From contig OZ245876.1 in assembly GCA_965229445.1 (NCBI GenBank), positions 2,604,001 through 2,668,000 of the forward strand: 64,000 bases of DNA, given 5' to 3'. Position 1 is the stretch's first letter. Every line of letters begins with the position of its first letter. Under the pieces are notes generated by a model that saw nothing but the letters and a program-made list of their open reading frames with translations, was not told the origin of the DNA and ran no database searches. The position numbers and the translations under genes are program-made. Below are positions 18,522-27,402 of this stretch, piece after piece. The stretch comes from Owenweeksia sp965229445. Its GTDB lineage: Bacteria; Bacteroidota; Bacteroidia; Flavobacteriales; Schleiferiaceae.

Positions 18522-19684
18522 ATTACCGCTCTTTTGGCCTTTTCCCAGGTTGATTTCTGCGTACCACGAGACCATCTTACAAAACCGGCGAATACGGCAT
18601 AATTCATCATGCAGAAATAATAGGGAATAAAGAAAATTTTCACCTTTAACTGGCGGTTCTCCATACTCCAGCCTATTAGAGCCAGGGTATAGAACAGTAC
18701 CTGAAAGCCCATCATTGCTTCATAAATCCAATGTGCTCCCTGGAGTATCATGAGCAAATTGATAATCAGAATAAAGGGTAAGGCGAAGGCAGCTAACGAC
18801 CATCTGAGCACGCGGTGAGAAACGTATTGAAAGGTGAGAACAGGGATTTTAAAAGGATTAAGCAAACCTAATAACCTGCTCATAGACTGCCAGCCACCGG
18901 CGGCAATGCGTATTTTCCTTTTGAGTTCTTCTCCGACAGATTCACTAGCGGTTTCCATCGCAATTGCTGCTGGTTCATATTTTACCCGGTATCCCTTTTC
19001 ACAGATGCGCAAGGATTGCATAAAATCATCCAGAATAGTATCCTCTTCAAGATCGGTCATGAGCTCTGCACGGAATGAGATTAATTCACCGGCAGCACCC
19101 ACCACAGAATATAAATCGCTATCCCATTTCTTTAATTTCGATTCATACTTCCAGTAGAATCCCTCACTAGCGCCAGCATTATCACTTTCCTTGGTTAACA
19201 CCTTCTTTTCTCCTGCTACTCCGCCCACCTTAGGGTCTTGATAATATTTTACCAATTCACGAATAGCTTCCCGATTTAGCATCGTATTGGCATCACAAAA
19301 AACCACAATTGGCGTATCTACCAGGGTCATTGCCCGGTTTTCCGCTGCTGCTTTGCCCGCTCTCCTATCATGATGAGTGACCTCTATGCCCTCAATAGAC
19401 TCAAGCAACGAAGCCGTTTGATCGGTAGAGCCATCGGTAATAAAGAGAATTCTAAACTTATCCTTGGGATAATCCAATGCGAGACTGTTGATGGCCTTTT
19501 CCTCAATAAAATCTGCTTCGTTATAAGCCGGAATAACCAAGGTAACCGGTGGTAAAAAATTAGGGTCAAACTGCTGCGATTTAGATAAGGCCTTTTTAAG
19601 CTTCACCAGGCCAAACAGGATAATCCCATAGCCCACGTAAGCATAAAAAACTATGAATACCAATATCCACCAGATGCCTTCCAT
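18518..19684 (-). CDS. Membrane glycosyltransferase family 2
   Basis: 388 residues. An N-terminal helix (~5-27) is followed by a GT-A domain: TLVIPAYNEADFIEEK, ITDGSTDQTASLL, the metal-binding VVFCDANTML, and EDTILDDFMQSLRICEKGY as acceptor region. Three or four helices follow (RWSLAAFALPFILIINLLMIL onward). The layout resembles cellulose/hyaluronan synthase-like enzymes that extend a chain while passing it through the membrane. It is 1 bp after the next GT2 on the same strand and last in a three-gene GT2 group. The donor and acceptor sugars cannot be read from sequence. Confidence 0.85.
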   Translation of the reverse strand: MEGIWWILVFIVFYAYVGYGIILFGLVKLKKALSKSQQFDPNFLPPVTLVIPAYNEADFIEEKAINSLALDYPKDKFRILFITDGSTDQTASLLESIEGIEVTHHDRRAGKAAAENRAMTLVDTPIVVFCDANTMLNREAIRELVKYYQDPKVGGVAGEKKVLTKESDNAGASEGFYWKYESKLKKWDSDLYSVVGAAGELISFRAELMTDLEEDTILDDFMQSLRICEKGYRVKYEPAAIAMETASESVGEELKRKIRIAAGGWQSMSRLLGLLNPFKIPVLTFQYVSHRVLRWSLAAFALPFILIINLLMILQGAHWIYEAMMGFQVLFYTLALIGWSMENRQLKVKIFFIPYYFCMMNYAVFAGFVRWSRGTQKSTWEKAKRAVI

Positions 19685-19685
19685 T

Positions 19686-20897
19686 CTATCCTGCTTTTCT
19701 GGTTGGAGATGATCTATTTACCTTTTCTACCTCCACCGCGGTATGCTCGGTATGGATAAATTCCTTATTGGAACCTTTTACCTGTAGCAGCGCTTTAAGC
19801 ATAAGCCAAAATGCTTTGGGAAGGCTGAACAATGCCTTAAGTGTAACAAAGTTGTAATACCTTCTGGGTATGGCCAGGAGGAAGGAAAGTATGCCGCCTA
19901 GTAGCAAAAGAGTCCATGCCATGACCATCTGCGAACTGGGGTGAAAAATGATGATGGCGCTGCTGATCAACACCAATGCTACGATATAAATGACCCTCGG
20001 GGGATGAATCCACTGATAAACCTTATCAAAGTAATTAAGGTTTCCTCGCAAGAGCTGCTTAAAGGCAGGCCCTAAATAAGTCAGAAAGTTTCTGCCTTGA
20101 GAAGAAATCCAGCGCCGTCGTTGATTATAAAAAACTTCACTTCGCTGTACCTTCTCATCGTAGACGTAGACATCGTCCAAATATTCTATTACATCCTTTC
20201 GCTCAAGAATTCTCAATTCCAATTCCTTATCAAAGCCTCCTACTGCCTCTATCTTAGACATCAAGGACTTAAAGTAATCGTAACGAAAGGCCATTCCTGA
20301 ACCAATTAATCCGGAAGAAAAGCCCATGACCCGATGACCTTTACGGAAAATATTATTATTGATTTCCTCACTAATGCCGTCGAGAATTGCAAAAGGAGTA
20401 TTGAGATTTTTGGCCGTTCTATGACATTGCACAGCCACGGTAGCGTTTCCAAATGTTTGGTTGATTCTTTCCAAACAATGCTCATCCATGACATTATCAG
20501 CATCCAATATCAGGGCGATATCATAATCACTATCCAGAACGGCCATAGCCCGATTTAGGGCTTTGGACTTCGTGCTCTTGTCAAAACTCACCTCAATTAC
20601 TTTAATCGGCAGCTTACGCAATGCCGCAAGAGTTTCCTCCGAAAAAGAATCTGCAATGACTATGACGTCGTAATAAATTTGATCGTAAGATTGAGTAAGG
20701 GCATCCTTCGCTACACCAAGGATTACCGCATCCTCCTTATATCCCGGAATAAGTACTGCTATCTTATGATTGGTATTGGAATTATTAATTCTCTTTCTTA
20801 GTGGAAAAACAGAAGCAATGGAGAATACCAGAAAATAGAAAGTTGTCCCCAATAAGAGAATAAAGAGAACCAGTAAGATGACGTTCAAGACAAGCAT
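19686..20897 (-). CDS. Membrane glycosyltransferase family 2 with QRRRW motif
   Basis: 403 residues with an N-terminal helix, GT-A domain (VLIPGYKEDAVILG; ALILDADNVMDEHC as metal site) and the NQRRRWISSQG motif, which matches the QxxRW signature of processive beta-glycosyltransferases such as BcsA. Two helices follow (RVIYIVALVLISSAIII; MVMAWTLLLLGGILSFLLAI). It likely polymerises or extends a polysaccharide at the inner membrane. It is 62 bp after the upstream GT2 and 1 bp before the downstream one. Confidence 0.86.
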   Translation of the reverse strand: MLVLNVILLVLFILLLGTTFYFLVFSIASVFPLRKRINNSNTNHKIAVLIPGYKEDAVILGVAKDALTQSYDQIYYDVIVIADSFSEETLAALRKLPIKVIEVSFDKSTKSKALNRAMAVLDSDYDIALILDADNVMDEHCLERINQTFGNATVAVQCHRTAKNLNTPFAILDGISEEINNNIFRKGHRVMGFSSGLIGSGMAFRYDYFKSLMSKIEAVGGFDKELELRILERKDVIEYLDDVYVYDEKVQRSEVFYNQRRRWISSQGRNFLTYLGPAFKQLLRGNLNYFDKVYQWIHPPRVIYIVALVLISSAIIIFHPSSQMVMAWTLLLLGGILSFLLAIPRRYYNFVTLKALFSLPKAFWLMLKALLQVKGSNKEFIHTEHTAVEVEKVNRSSPTRKAG

Positions 20898-20959
20898 AGC
20901 AATGCCTTATGGTTTTTGATGGATAACGAAGGTATGATAAGTTGCTAATTCTCTGCTAT

Positions 20960-21805
20960 TTACCGATCCTTTTGACGAGTAAACATGTGGAAGAAGTAGC
21001 GCATAGTCACAAAAAATCTCTTCATAAAGTTCTGAAATAGACCACCTTCTACTATTGTTCTACGCATATTGGTATACACCAAAGCCCGTTTATCCCTAAC
21101 CATCTTTAATTTACCCCGATCCAGGAGTTCGATACCAAGATAGCCGTCAGATCCCCGCTTAACTTGTGTGTTATACCCTCCTATCTCCAGGGCTACATCG
21201 CGTCGGAAAGCCATGCTAAAACCTCTGACATTTAAATGCGGGCGTTTATAGGCTTTGATAAAAGAATCAAGCGTTCGGCCCTTTTCATAGAGATACAGAC
21301 CCAAGGTATAATTATTATTTTCCCGATAAAATCTGGATTTACTGTACGTACAAACTACCTTCTCATCCTTTTCCATGGGCGTGATCATGGGCTTAATCCA
21401 ATCTTTTGGGTAGAGCGTGTCCGTATCACCGCTTATCACATACTTTCCTACGGCGCTATTGAGACCGGCCTGTCGAGCATTAGCATATCCTTGTTTAGAC
21501 TCAAAGACAGATCTTACACCAACTCGATCGAGAAATTTCTGCGTACTGTCCGTACTATTGTTATTCACAACAATTATTTCCAGAGGGTAAGTATGATCAA
21601 GCTTAGAAAGACTGAGCAGCGTCCCGAAAACATAATCTTCTTCATTGTACGCGATCAGCACTATGGAGACCAATGGATCTGAACTCTGTAAAGTCTTTAA
21701 GCCTTCCGCCACTTCGTCGAAGAGGGAATCTTCTATCTGCTCAAATGGTCGATAATTGTATTTGAGGTAGTCTTGTATGTAACGCGGTGGCTTATAATGA
21801 AGCAT
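20960..21805 (-). CDS. Glycosyltransferase family 2
   Basis: 281 residues, GT-A fold. SIVLIAYNEEDYVFGTLLSL at ~45-64, VVNNNSTDSTQKFLD, then the DxD-like GDTDTLYPKDW. It has no strong membrane segment except a hydrophobic patch near the C terminus (FFVTMRYFFHMF). First gene of a minus-strand group of three GT2 genes (20960-21805, 19686-20897, 18518-19684). It is probably an early transferase of the exopolysaccharide or a lipid-linked glycan. Its exact sugar is unknown. Confidence 0.85.
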   Translation of the reverse strand: MLHYKPPRYIQDYLKYNYRPFEQIEDSLFDEVAEGLKTLQSSDPLVSIVLIAYNEEDYVFGTLLSLSKLDHTYPLEIIVVNNNSTDSTQKFLDRVGVRSVFESKQGYANARQAGLNSAVGKYVISGDTDTLYPKDWIKPMITPMEKDEKVVCTYSKSRFYRENNNYTLGLYLYEKGRTLDSFIKAYKRPHLNVRGFSMAFRRDVALEIGGYNTQVKRGSDGYLGIELLDRGKLKMVRDKRALVYTNMRRTIVEGGLFQNFMKRFFVTMRYFFHMFTRQKDR

Positions 21806-22217
21806 TACTCATCGCTAAAGTAGATCACATTTTAGGTTCCAATTACCCGTCAGAGTATGAAGGGTGGTTTAAAACTTAATGCTAGGTAGTTTTACTAGTG
21901 CGAATATATCCAGAATGCACGACCATACCTTGTTCTAAAGCATAAGATTCGATAATAGGATATTAACTGGCGAATATCGGCGGAAAGTGACAATTCTCGG
22001 CATACTCAAGCGTCTTGTAGTGTGGTATTTACACACAATTCATAATGAATAATTACCTGCACATTCCGGAATGTCATACATCGAGAATAGTAATTTTACT
22101 TTTAAGTCCAGAATAGAAATTGCAATCGAGCCGATACATTAAACGAAGCTGATTTCGCTGCTGGCTTAGGGTGCAGGCATATTGGTTTTTTTATTCATTA
22201 TCACTTATTTAGCATAC
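21806..22217. other. Divergent intergenic region with a 14-bp perfect palindrome
   Basis: 412 bp between a minus-strand GT2 gene and a plus-strand operon, with no supportable gene. ACATTCCGGAATGT at 22061-22074 is a perfect 14-bp palindrome, about 145 bp before the first start of the plus-strand operon. No sigma-54 site (GG-N10-GC) was found by eye and no strong TAnnTTTG box stands out close to 22218. The palindrome is a candidate operator. Confidence 0.5.
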
Positions 22218-23030
22218 ATGAAACATGTTTTAATACTCTACCTTTTATCCGGTTTTTTACTGCACGGACAAAGTCGAATTAATGAACCTTTGCCAATCTT
22301 CGGACTAAAGCCCGTTAGCAGCCTGAGCAAGGGTCTTACCGGCTGGTCTAAATCGCCTGATGGTCAATGGGTAAGCATGGAGAACACCATTCCTTTGCGC
22401 CTCAATGTGCACACCCCTGGAAGCACGCTTAAAGAGGAAAGAAAAATTGGTGAAGACAATATTGCCAAATTGGAATTATATCCCGTAGTTTATGGCACAG
22501 ACACCTTGGTTCTGTTAGTAAAACACGCGAATAATGGTGCCTTTGAGTTTGCCAAAACTCGTCGTTCCTGGCAAAATTGGACCAGTATCTACTATTTTCT
22601 CCTGGATAAAAAGCACTTATCAGATATTAGCAAGGCAGGAATGGAAGGCACTCAAAATCTGAGCATTCCACTCTTAGCTTATGGTCAGGTAGAAAAACTG
22701 AGAGCTGATGTTTTTGAAGCTGTATCCGAAAGGGTCAATTTGACCAGAGAATGTGGATACAGCCTCGAGATCAGAGGGGATATTTCCAAAGTGTCCACGG
22801 AAGATTCCAAAAAAGAAACCGAATTGAAGCTCTTGCAATTTCAGTTGTACGCTTTTCACCAGGGTTCAAGATCCATAGAAGGCATTATTTCTGAGACCTT
22901 GGTAAACGGAAAATCTGTTTATGACAGTAAGAAGATCCTGGATGTTATTTACTATGAGTTGCCCGTAGAAGAATGGCAACAATTCTTCGTATTCAATCCG
23001 GCCAATGCTAAATTTCAAAAATCGAAATGA
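22218..23030 (+). CDS. Exported protein of unknown function, exopolysaccharide operon
   Basis: Not recognised. The chosen ATG at 22218 gives a 270-residue product with a signal peptide (MKHVLILYLLSGFLLHGQS); a start 36 bases upstream (22182) would put 12 hydrophobic residues before it. The mature part is mixed alpha/beta with no membrane segment and no lipobox. It has several Lys/Glu-rich stretches (KVSTEDSKKETELKL). The stop overlaps the start of the O-antigen ligase gene (ATGA, 23027-23030), so the two are probably translated together. It may serve export or modification of the polysaccharide, but this is inferred only from position. Confidence 0.7.
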   Translation: MKHVLILYLLSGFLLHGQSRINEPLPIFGLKPVSSLSKGLTGWSKSPDGQWVSMENTIPLRLNVHTPGSTLKEERKIGEDNIAKLELYPVVYGTDTLVLLVKHANNGAFEFAKTRRSWQNWTSIYYFLLDKKHLSDISKAGMEGTQNLSIPLLAYGQVEKLRADVFEAVSERVNLTRECGYSLEIRGDISKVSTEDSKKETELKLLQFQLYAFHQGSRSIEGIISETLVNGKSVYDSKKILDVIYYELPVEEWQQFFVFNPANAKFQKSK

Positions 23031-24532
23031 GTACCCTTGCAGGAAGTAGGCTAAGAGTACATCCCATTTGGAAATACTCCACCCTTCTGTTGCTAACTGT
23101 AGTAACAGGCATCCTGTACGCCAAAAAAGGACCGCTAATTTACCTGGGGTGGTTTATCATTCCTATTGCCATTATCACCCTGGTGATTCTCTACAGACGT
23201 CCCAAGCTCAATCTTTATGTGGTCTTGTTCCTTAGCTTTTTCATGGCTATGCTGGTGCGATATGTTCCGGTAAATATTCCATGGAGTTTGGGGGTTGACG
23301 TATTTCTGGTTTTGGCTGTTCTATTACCGGCCATTAAAAACTGGCACAATACAGACTATTACCTGGCCAGCAGATCTTTAACGGCCTTGATGGGATTATG
23401 GATGTTATATATCCTCCTTCAGGTTTTTAATCCGGAAGCTGTGAGTTCTATGGCCTGGCTATACGTAATGCGTGGTATTGCACTCTATCCGCTGCTTATC
23501 GTGGTATCCACTCTGGTGCTTTTCAATACCAAAAAAGACTTTAAGGTCTTCCTTCATACCTGGATGGTGCTATCCTTACTCGGTGTTTTTTGGGGGATAA
23601 AGCAAGACACGATTGGTGTATCGCATACCGAGCAAATGTGGTTGGATGCTGGAGCCAAGGGTACGCATATCCTTTTTGGGCAGCTCAGAGTGTTCTCCTA
23701 CTATTATGATGCCGGAACTTTTGGTGCGGCCATGGGTCAGATCTCAATAATCTCTCTGATATTATTCCTGGGACCTTTCCGGAAAAAGTTAAAAACTATT
23801 TACCTGATTGTAGGTCTGCTCTCCTTTTATGCCTTGATGATCAGCGGTACCAGGGGCGCTCTGGCCGTACCCGCCATGGGAGCCATAGCATACTTGGTAA
23901 TGGTTCGGAAATTTAAACTGGTATTGCTGGGATTATTTGTGATTGGTTTGAGTTTTGGATTTTTGAAGTATACCAGTATCGGCAGCGGAAACTATACCAT
24001 CATGAGGTTAAGATCCGCTCTTAATCCGGAAGATGCCTCACTTAATACCCGATTTAGAAACAGACAAGCTTTATCCGAGTATCTTCGGGGTAAGCCATTT
24101 GGAGGAGGTGTTGGCTCTAGTGGATATTGGGGAAGGAGGTTTTCCAGAGGCACCTGGCTGTCACAGTTTGAAACAGATGGTTTATACACGATGATCCGGG
24201 CAGAGACGGGAATTGTAGGCCGAAACTTATACGTTCTTATTCTGCTCATCATATTCTTTCGAGGAATGGTGATCAGTATGAATTTAAAAGACCCCGAAAA
24301 TCAGTTCTACTCCATGGCGATACTGGCCGGTTATGCCGGCATTCTCTTGGCTAACTATGGAAACTCCGTAATGACCCAGTTTCCCAACAACTTCATGACC
24401 TTTGTTGGTTTAGCTTTCGTTTTTAGCATGAAATGGTGGAATGAAAAGGGTGAAATTGAGTTGCCAGATCGCATGGCTCCCATCGAAGGAGCCAGAACCG
24501 CTAAGAGCTCCTGGAGTAAATTAGCTAAATAG
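23027..24532 (+). CDS. O-antigen ligase/polymerase family membrane protein
   Basis: 501 residues with about ten to twelve membrane helices and a large extracytoplasmic loop in the second half (residues ~330-400, RLRSALNPEDASLNTRFRNRQALSEYL...). This layout and the arginine-rich segment fit the Wzy/WaaL O-antigen ligase superfamily (PF04932), which joins or polymerises undecaprenyl-linked glycans on the periplasmic side. Which of the two it does cannot be told from sequence. It overlaps the exported protein gene before it by 4 bp and lies 50 bp before a GT2 gene. Confidence 0.82.
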   Translation: MSTLAGSRLRVHPIWKYSTLLLLTVVTGILYAKKGPLIYLGWFIIPIAIITLVILYRRPKLNLYVVLFLSFFMAMLVRYVPVNIPWSLGVDVFLVLAVLLPAIKNWHNTDYYLASRSLTALMGLWMLYILLQVFNPEAVSSMAWLYVMRGIALYPLLIVVSTLVLFNTKKDFKVFLHTWMVLSLLGVFWGIKQDTIGVSHTEQMWLDAGAKGTHILFGQLRVFSYYYDAGTFGAAMGQISIISLILFLGPFRKKLKTIYLIVGLLSFYALMISGTRGALAVPAMGAIAYLVMVRKFKLVLLGLFVIGLSFGFLKYTSIGSGNYTIMRLRSALNPEDASLNTRFRNRQALSEYLRGKPFGGGVGSSGYWGRRFSRGTWLSQFETDGLYTMIRAETGIVGRNLYVLILLIIFFRGMVISMNLKDPENQFYSMAILAGYAGILLANYGNSVMTQFPNNFMTFVGLAFVFSMKWWNEKGEIELPDRMAPIEGARTAKSSWSKLAK

Positions 24533-24582
24533 CACTCCTGACAATAATGAATAACAAGCCACCAACAATCAAGATTTAAGGA

Positions 24583-25485
24583 ATGCCTGACCACGATGAT
24601 TTGGTAAGTATCATTACCATAAACTATAACAGCACTCCTGAAACTCTGGAATTTGTCGATAGTCTGCTTGCCTCAGATTACAACAACTGGGAACTTTTCA
24701 TTGTGGATAATGCTTCGCGAGAGTCATCCAGTGATCAATTGGAAGGCATCGATGATCGAATCAGCTTGATTGAAAGTAAGGTGAACCTCGGTTTTGCCGG
24801 TGGTAATAATTTAGCCTTACCTCATTGTTCCGGCTCATTTTACTTCTTCGTAAACAACGACACCATACTCCCTAAAGACACCTTAAGTATCCTTTTAGAA
24901 ACAAGTAGGCGTCTGGAGTCTGTGGGAGCCATTAGTCCCAAGTTTGAATACTACCACACACCCGGACTGATTGAATATGCAGGTTGCAGCAACATTAATA
25001 TGTTCACCGCCAGAAACAAAGCACTTGGAAATGGAGAGATGGATAATCCAGCACTCAGTGGCGTTATCGAGACCTATTATATGCACGGCGGAGGCATGTT
25101 GGTGCCCAAAGAGGTATTGGATAGTGTTGGCCCCATGGCGGAAGAGTTCTTTCTCTATTATGAGGAGATGGATTGGAGCGAACGCATCAGAAAAGCGGGC
25201 TACAAAATTTATTGTCAGCGCGATACGAAGATCTATCACAAAGAATCTGCTTCGATGGGGCGTATGAATCCGCTCAAGACCTACTACATGAACAGAAACA
25301 GAGTGCTGTTCATGCTAAGAAATTATCAATCAATGGAGTTAATTCCATTTATGATGTTCTTCACCTTTATTTCGATACCTAAAAACGTATTTACGCATTT
25401 AATCAGAGGTGAATTCAAACATTTACAAGCTTTTCTAAAAGGTGTCTTCTACTTTGTCGATAAGCGAATAACCTATAACAACTAA
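24583..25485 (+). CDS. Glycosyltransferase family 2, rhamnosyltransferase-like
   Basis: 300 residues, GT-A fold. SIITINYNSTPETLEFVDSL at the N terminus, WELFIVDNASRESS, NLGFAGGNNLAL and the DxD-like VNNDTILP are hallmarks of the WbbL/rhamnosyltransferase branch of GT2. EEFFLYYEEMDWSERIRKAGY is the acceptor-side motif. It lies 3 bp before the asparagine synthase-like gene. Together with rfbC (13247) it hints at rhamnose in the polymer, but this is inference. Confidence 0.86.
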   Translation: MPDHDDLVSIITINYNSTPETLEFVDSLLASDYNNWELFIVDNASRESSSDQLEGIDDRISLIESKVNLGFAGGNNLALPHCSGSFYFFVNNDTILPKDTLSILLETSRRLESVGAISPKFEYYHTPGLIEYAGCSNINMFTARNKALGNGEMDNPALSGVIETYYMHGGGMLVPKEVLDSVGPMAEEFFLYYEEMDWSERIRKAGYKIYCQRDTKIYHKESASMGRMNPLKTYYMNRNRVLFMLRNYQSMELIPFMMFFTFISIPKNVFTHLIRGEFKHLQAFLKGVFYFVDKRITYNN

Positions 25486-25488
25486 TCT

Positions 25489-27384
25489 ATGTGCGGTATT
25501 GCGGGATTTTGTGATTATACCAAGTCTCTAAAAGTTGAGGATCTTAAAGCCATGACGGATACCATTCCGCATCGTGGCCCTGATTCTGATGGTGCTGAAA
25601 TCTTACAACATGAGAATGCTTTGGTAGGCATGGGTCACAGGAGACTCTCCATCCTCGATCTTTCGCCGCTTGGATTTCAACCCATGCATTTTGAGGATCT
25701 CACCATCGTTTTTAACGGTGAGGTCTACAACTTTCATGAAGTTAAGGAAGAGCTTGAAGCGCTGGGGCATCAATTCAAATCTCATTCTGATACCGAGGTC
25801 ATACTCGTGGCTTACAAAGAATGGGGCATGGCATCGCTTGAAAAGTTTATCGGCATGTTTGCTTATGCGCTTTATGATGCAAGTAAAGAAAAGTTGTTTC
25901 TAGTAAGAGATAGAGTCGGGGTGAAACCACTTTATGTGTACCAGGATGACCAGGTTTTGATTTTCGGCTCAGAACTAAAGCCATTTCACAAGAATCCTCT
26001 GTTTAAAAAGGAGCTGGATCTGGATAGCATGGCTCAGTATCTCAAATTGAGTTATATACCCACCCCATACTGTATTTTCAAGAATACGCAAAAAGTAAAA
26101 CCAGGTCATTATCTAGAACTTGACCTCCAGCGTAAAAAGCTTTCTGAGCACAAATACTGGGACGTGGTTGATGCTTACAACCAGCCTAAGCTGGATATGC
26201 CTTATGAGGAAGCGATAGAAGAAACCAACCGCATACTCACTTCTGCTTTTAACTATCGCATGGTAGCCGATGTTCCGGTCGGCGTATTTCTTAGCGGTGG
26301 CTACGACAGTACGGCAGTGGCAGCTCTGATACAGAAGGAAAGAACCGAGAAAGTGAAGACATTTACCATCGGCTTTAAGGAGGCACAGTACAATGAAGCG
26401 GAAGATGCGAAACGCATCGCTGATCACATTGGCACGGATCACACCGAGCTTTATTGCACTCCCTCGGAAGCCGAAGATATTCTGGACAGTTTGGCGGACA
26501 TCTATGACGAGCCTTTCGCAGATAACTCAGTGGTTCCTACCGTATTGGTAAGCAGGCTTGCCAGAAAAACTGTGACCGTTGCTTTGTCTGGCGATGGTGG
26601 TGATGAAATTTTTGCAGGCTACAATAAGTTTAAGCAGTCGGTTGATTTTACTGAAAAATACCCACATTTTATTCAGTCTGCCTTGGCAGCTGCTATGTCC
26701 GTTTTCAATCCGGAGAAATTACCGGTACTTTCAAATCGCTACAACTTTGCCTCTCGCTACGAAAAGATGATCAATATTTGGCGCACACATAGTCCGTATG
26801 TGGCCTTGCGAAATATCAGTAATTACATCACGGATAAAGAGGCAGAAAGGCTAATAAAAAGACCCTGTAAAGATCTGCCGACCTATTTTGATATTGCAGA
26901 TGAACTCAATGATAGCAATGATGCCCTGAATAAAATGCTGGCCATTGATTACAAGACCTTTCTGATGGACAACAATCTGGTAAAAATTGATCGGGCAGCC
27001 ATGTCTGTAAGCCTGGAAGGAAGGGAACCCTTTTTGGATCAGCGTGTTATTGAGTTTATTGCACGTCTGCCATCAGATTTCAAGATGCGCAATGGAAGAA
27101 CCAAAGCTTTGCTGAAAGATGTCGTACACAAATATGTGGATCCCAAACTTATGGACCGTCCAAAAATGCCGTTCATAGCCCCGCTAAAACTGTGGTTCAG
27201 AGAAGAGATGCGTACCTTATTGCTCGATCATGTGAATCGTGAAACTCTTGAGCGCCAAGGCGTTTTTAACGCTGATGAAGTAATCAGGATGCGAGACAAA
27301 TACCTAACTGGAGAAAGTGTGGGTCACCAAAAGATTTGGAACATTCTCCTCTTTCAAATCTGGTACAACAAGTATATGGATTGA
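25489..27384 (+). CDS. asnB: Asparagine synthase-like glutamine amidotransferase
   Basis: 631 residues of the class B asparagine synthetase family. The N-terminal glutaminase domain begins with MCGIAGF (Cys2 nucleophile), with HRGPDSDG and VFNGEVYNF. The synthetase domain has the PP-loop LSGGYDSTAVAAL, where the usual SGGLDSS is slightly changed, and LSGDGGDEIFAGY. In polysaccharide loci such proteins are thought to amidate uronic acids or sugar-linked acids instead of making free asparagine. Position between glycosyltransferase genes favours this. The next gene on the other strand ends 18 bp downstream. Confidence 0.88.
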   Translation: MCGIAGFCDYTKSLKVEDLKAMTDTIPHRGPDSDGAEILQHENALVGMGHRRLSILDLSPLGFQPMHFEDLTIVFNGEVYNFHEVKEELEALGHQFKSHSDTEVILVAYKEWGMASLEKFIGMFAYALYDASKEKLFLVRDRVGVKPLYVYQDDQVLIFGSELKPFHKNPLFKKELDLDSMAQYLKLSYIPTPYCIFKNTQKVKPGHYLELDLQRKKLSEHKYWDVVDAYNQPKLDMPYEEAIEETNRILTSAFNYRMVADVPVGVFLSGGYDSTAVAALIQKERTEKVKTFTIGFKEAQYNEAEDAKRIADHIGTDHTELYCTPSEAEDILDSLADIYDEPFADNSVVPTVLVSRLARKTVTVALSGDGGDEIFAGYNKFKQSVDFTEKYPHFIQSALAAAMSVFNPEKLPVLSNRYNFASRYEKMINIWRTHSPYVALRNISNYITDKEAERLIKRPCKDLPTYFDIADELNDSNDALNKMLAIDYKTFLMDNNLVKIDRAAMSVSLEGREPFLDQRVIEFIARLPSDFKMRNGRTKALLKDVVHKYVDPKLMDRPKMPFIAPLKLWFREEMRTLLLDHVNRETLERQGVFNADEVIRMRDKYLTGESVGHQKIWNILLFQIWYNKYMD

Positions 27385-27402
27385 TGAGCTGATTGAGCCA
27401 AT

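Noticed and set aside
22159..22175. Possible sigma-54 promoter (TGGC...TGCA)
   Set aside because: GG and GC are only 8 bp apart instead of 10, so it does not fit the -24/-12 consensus.
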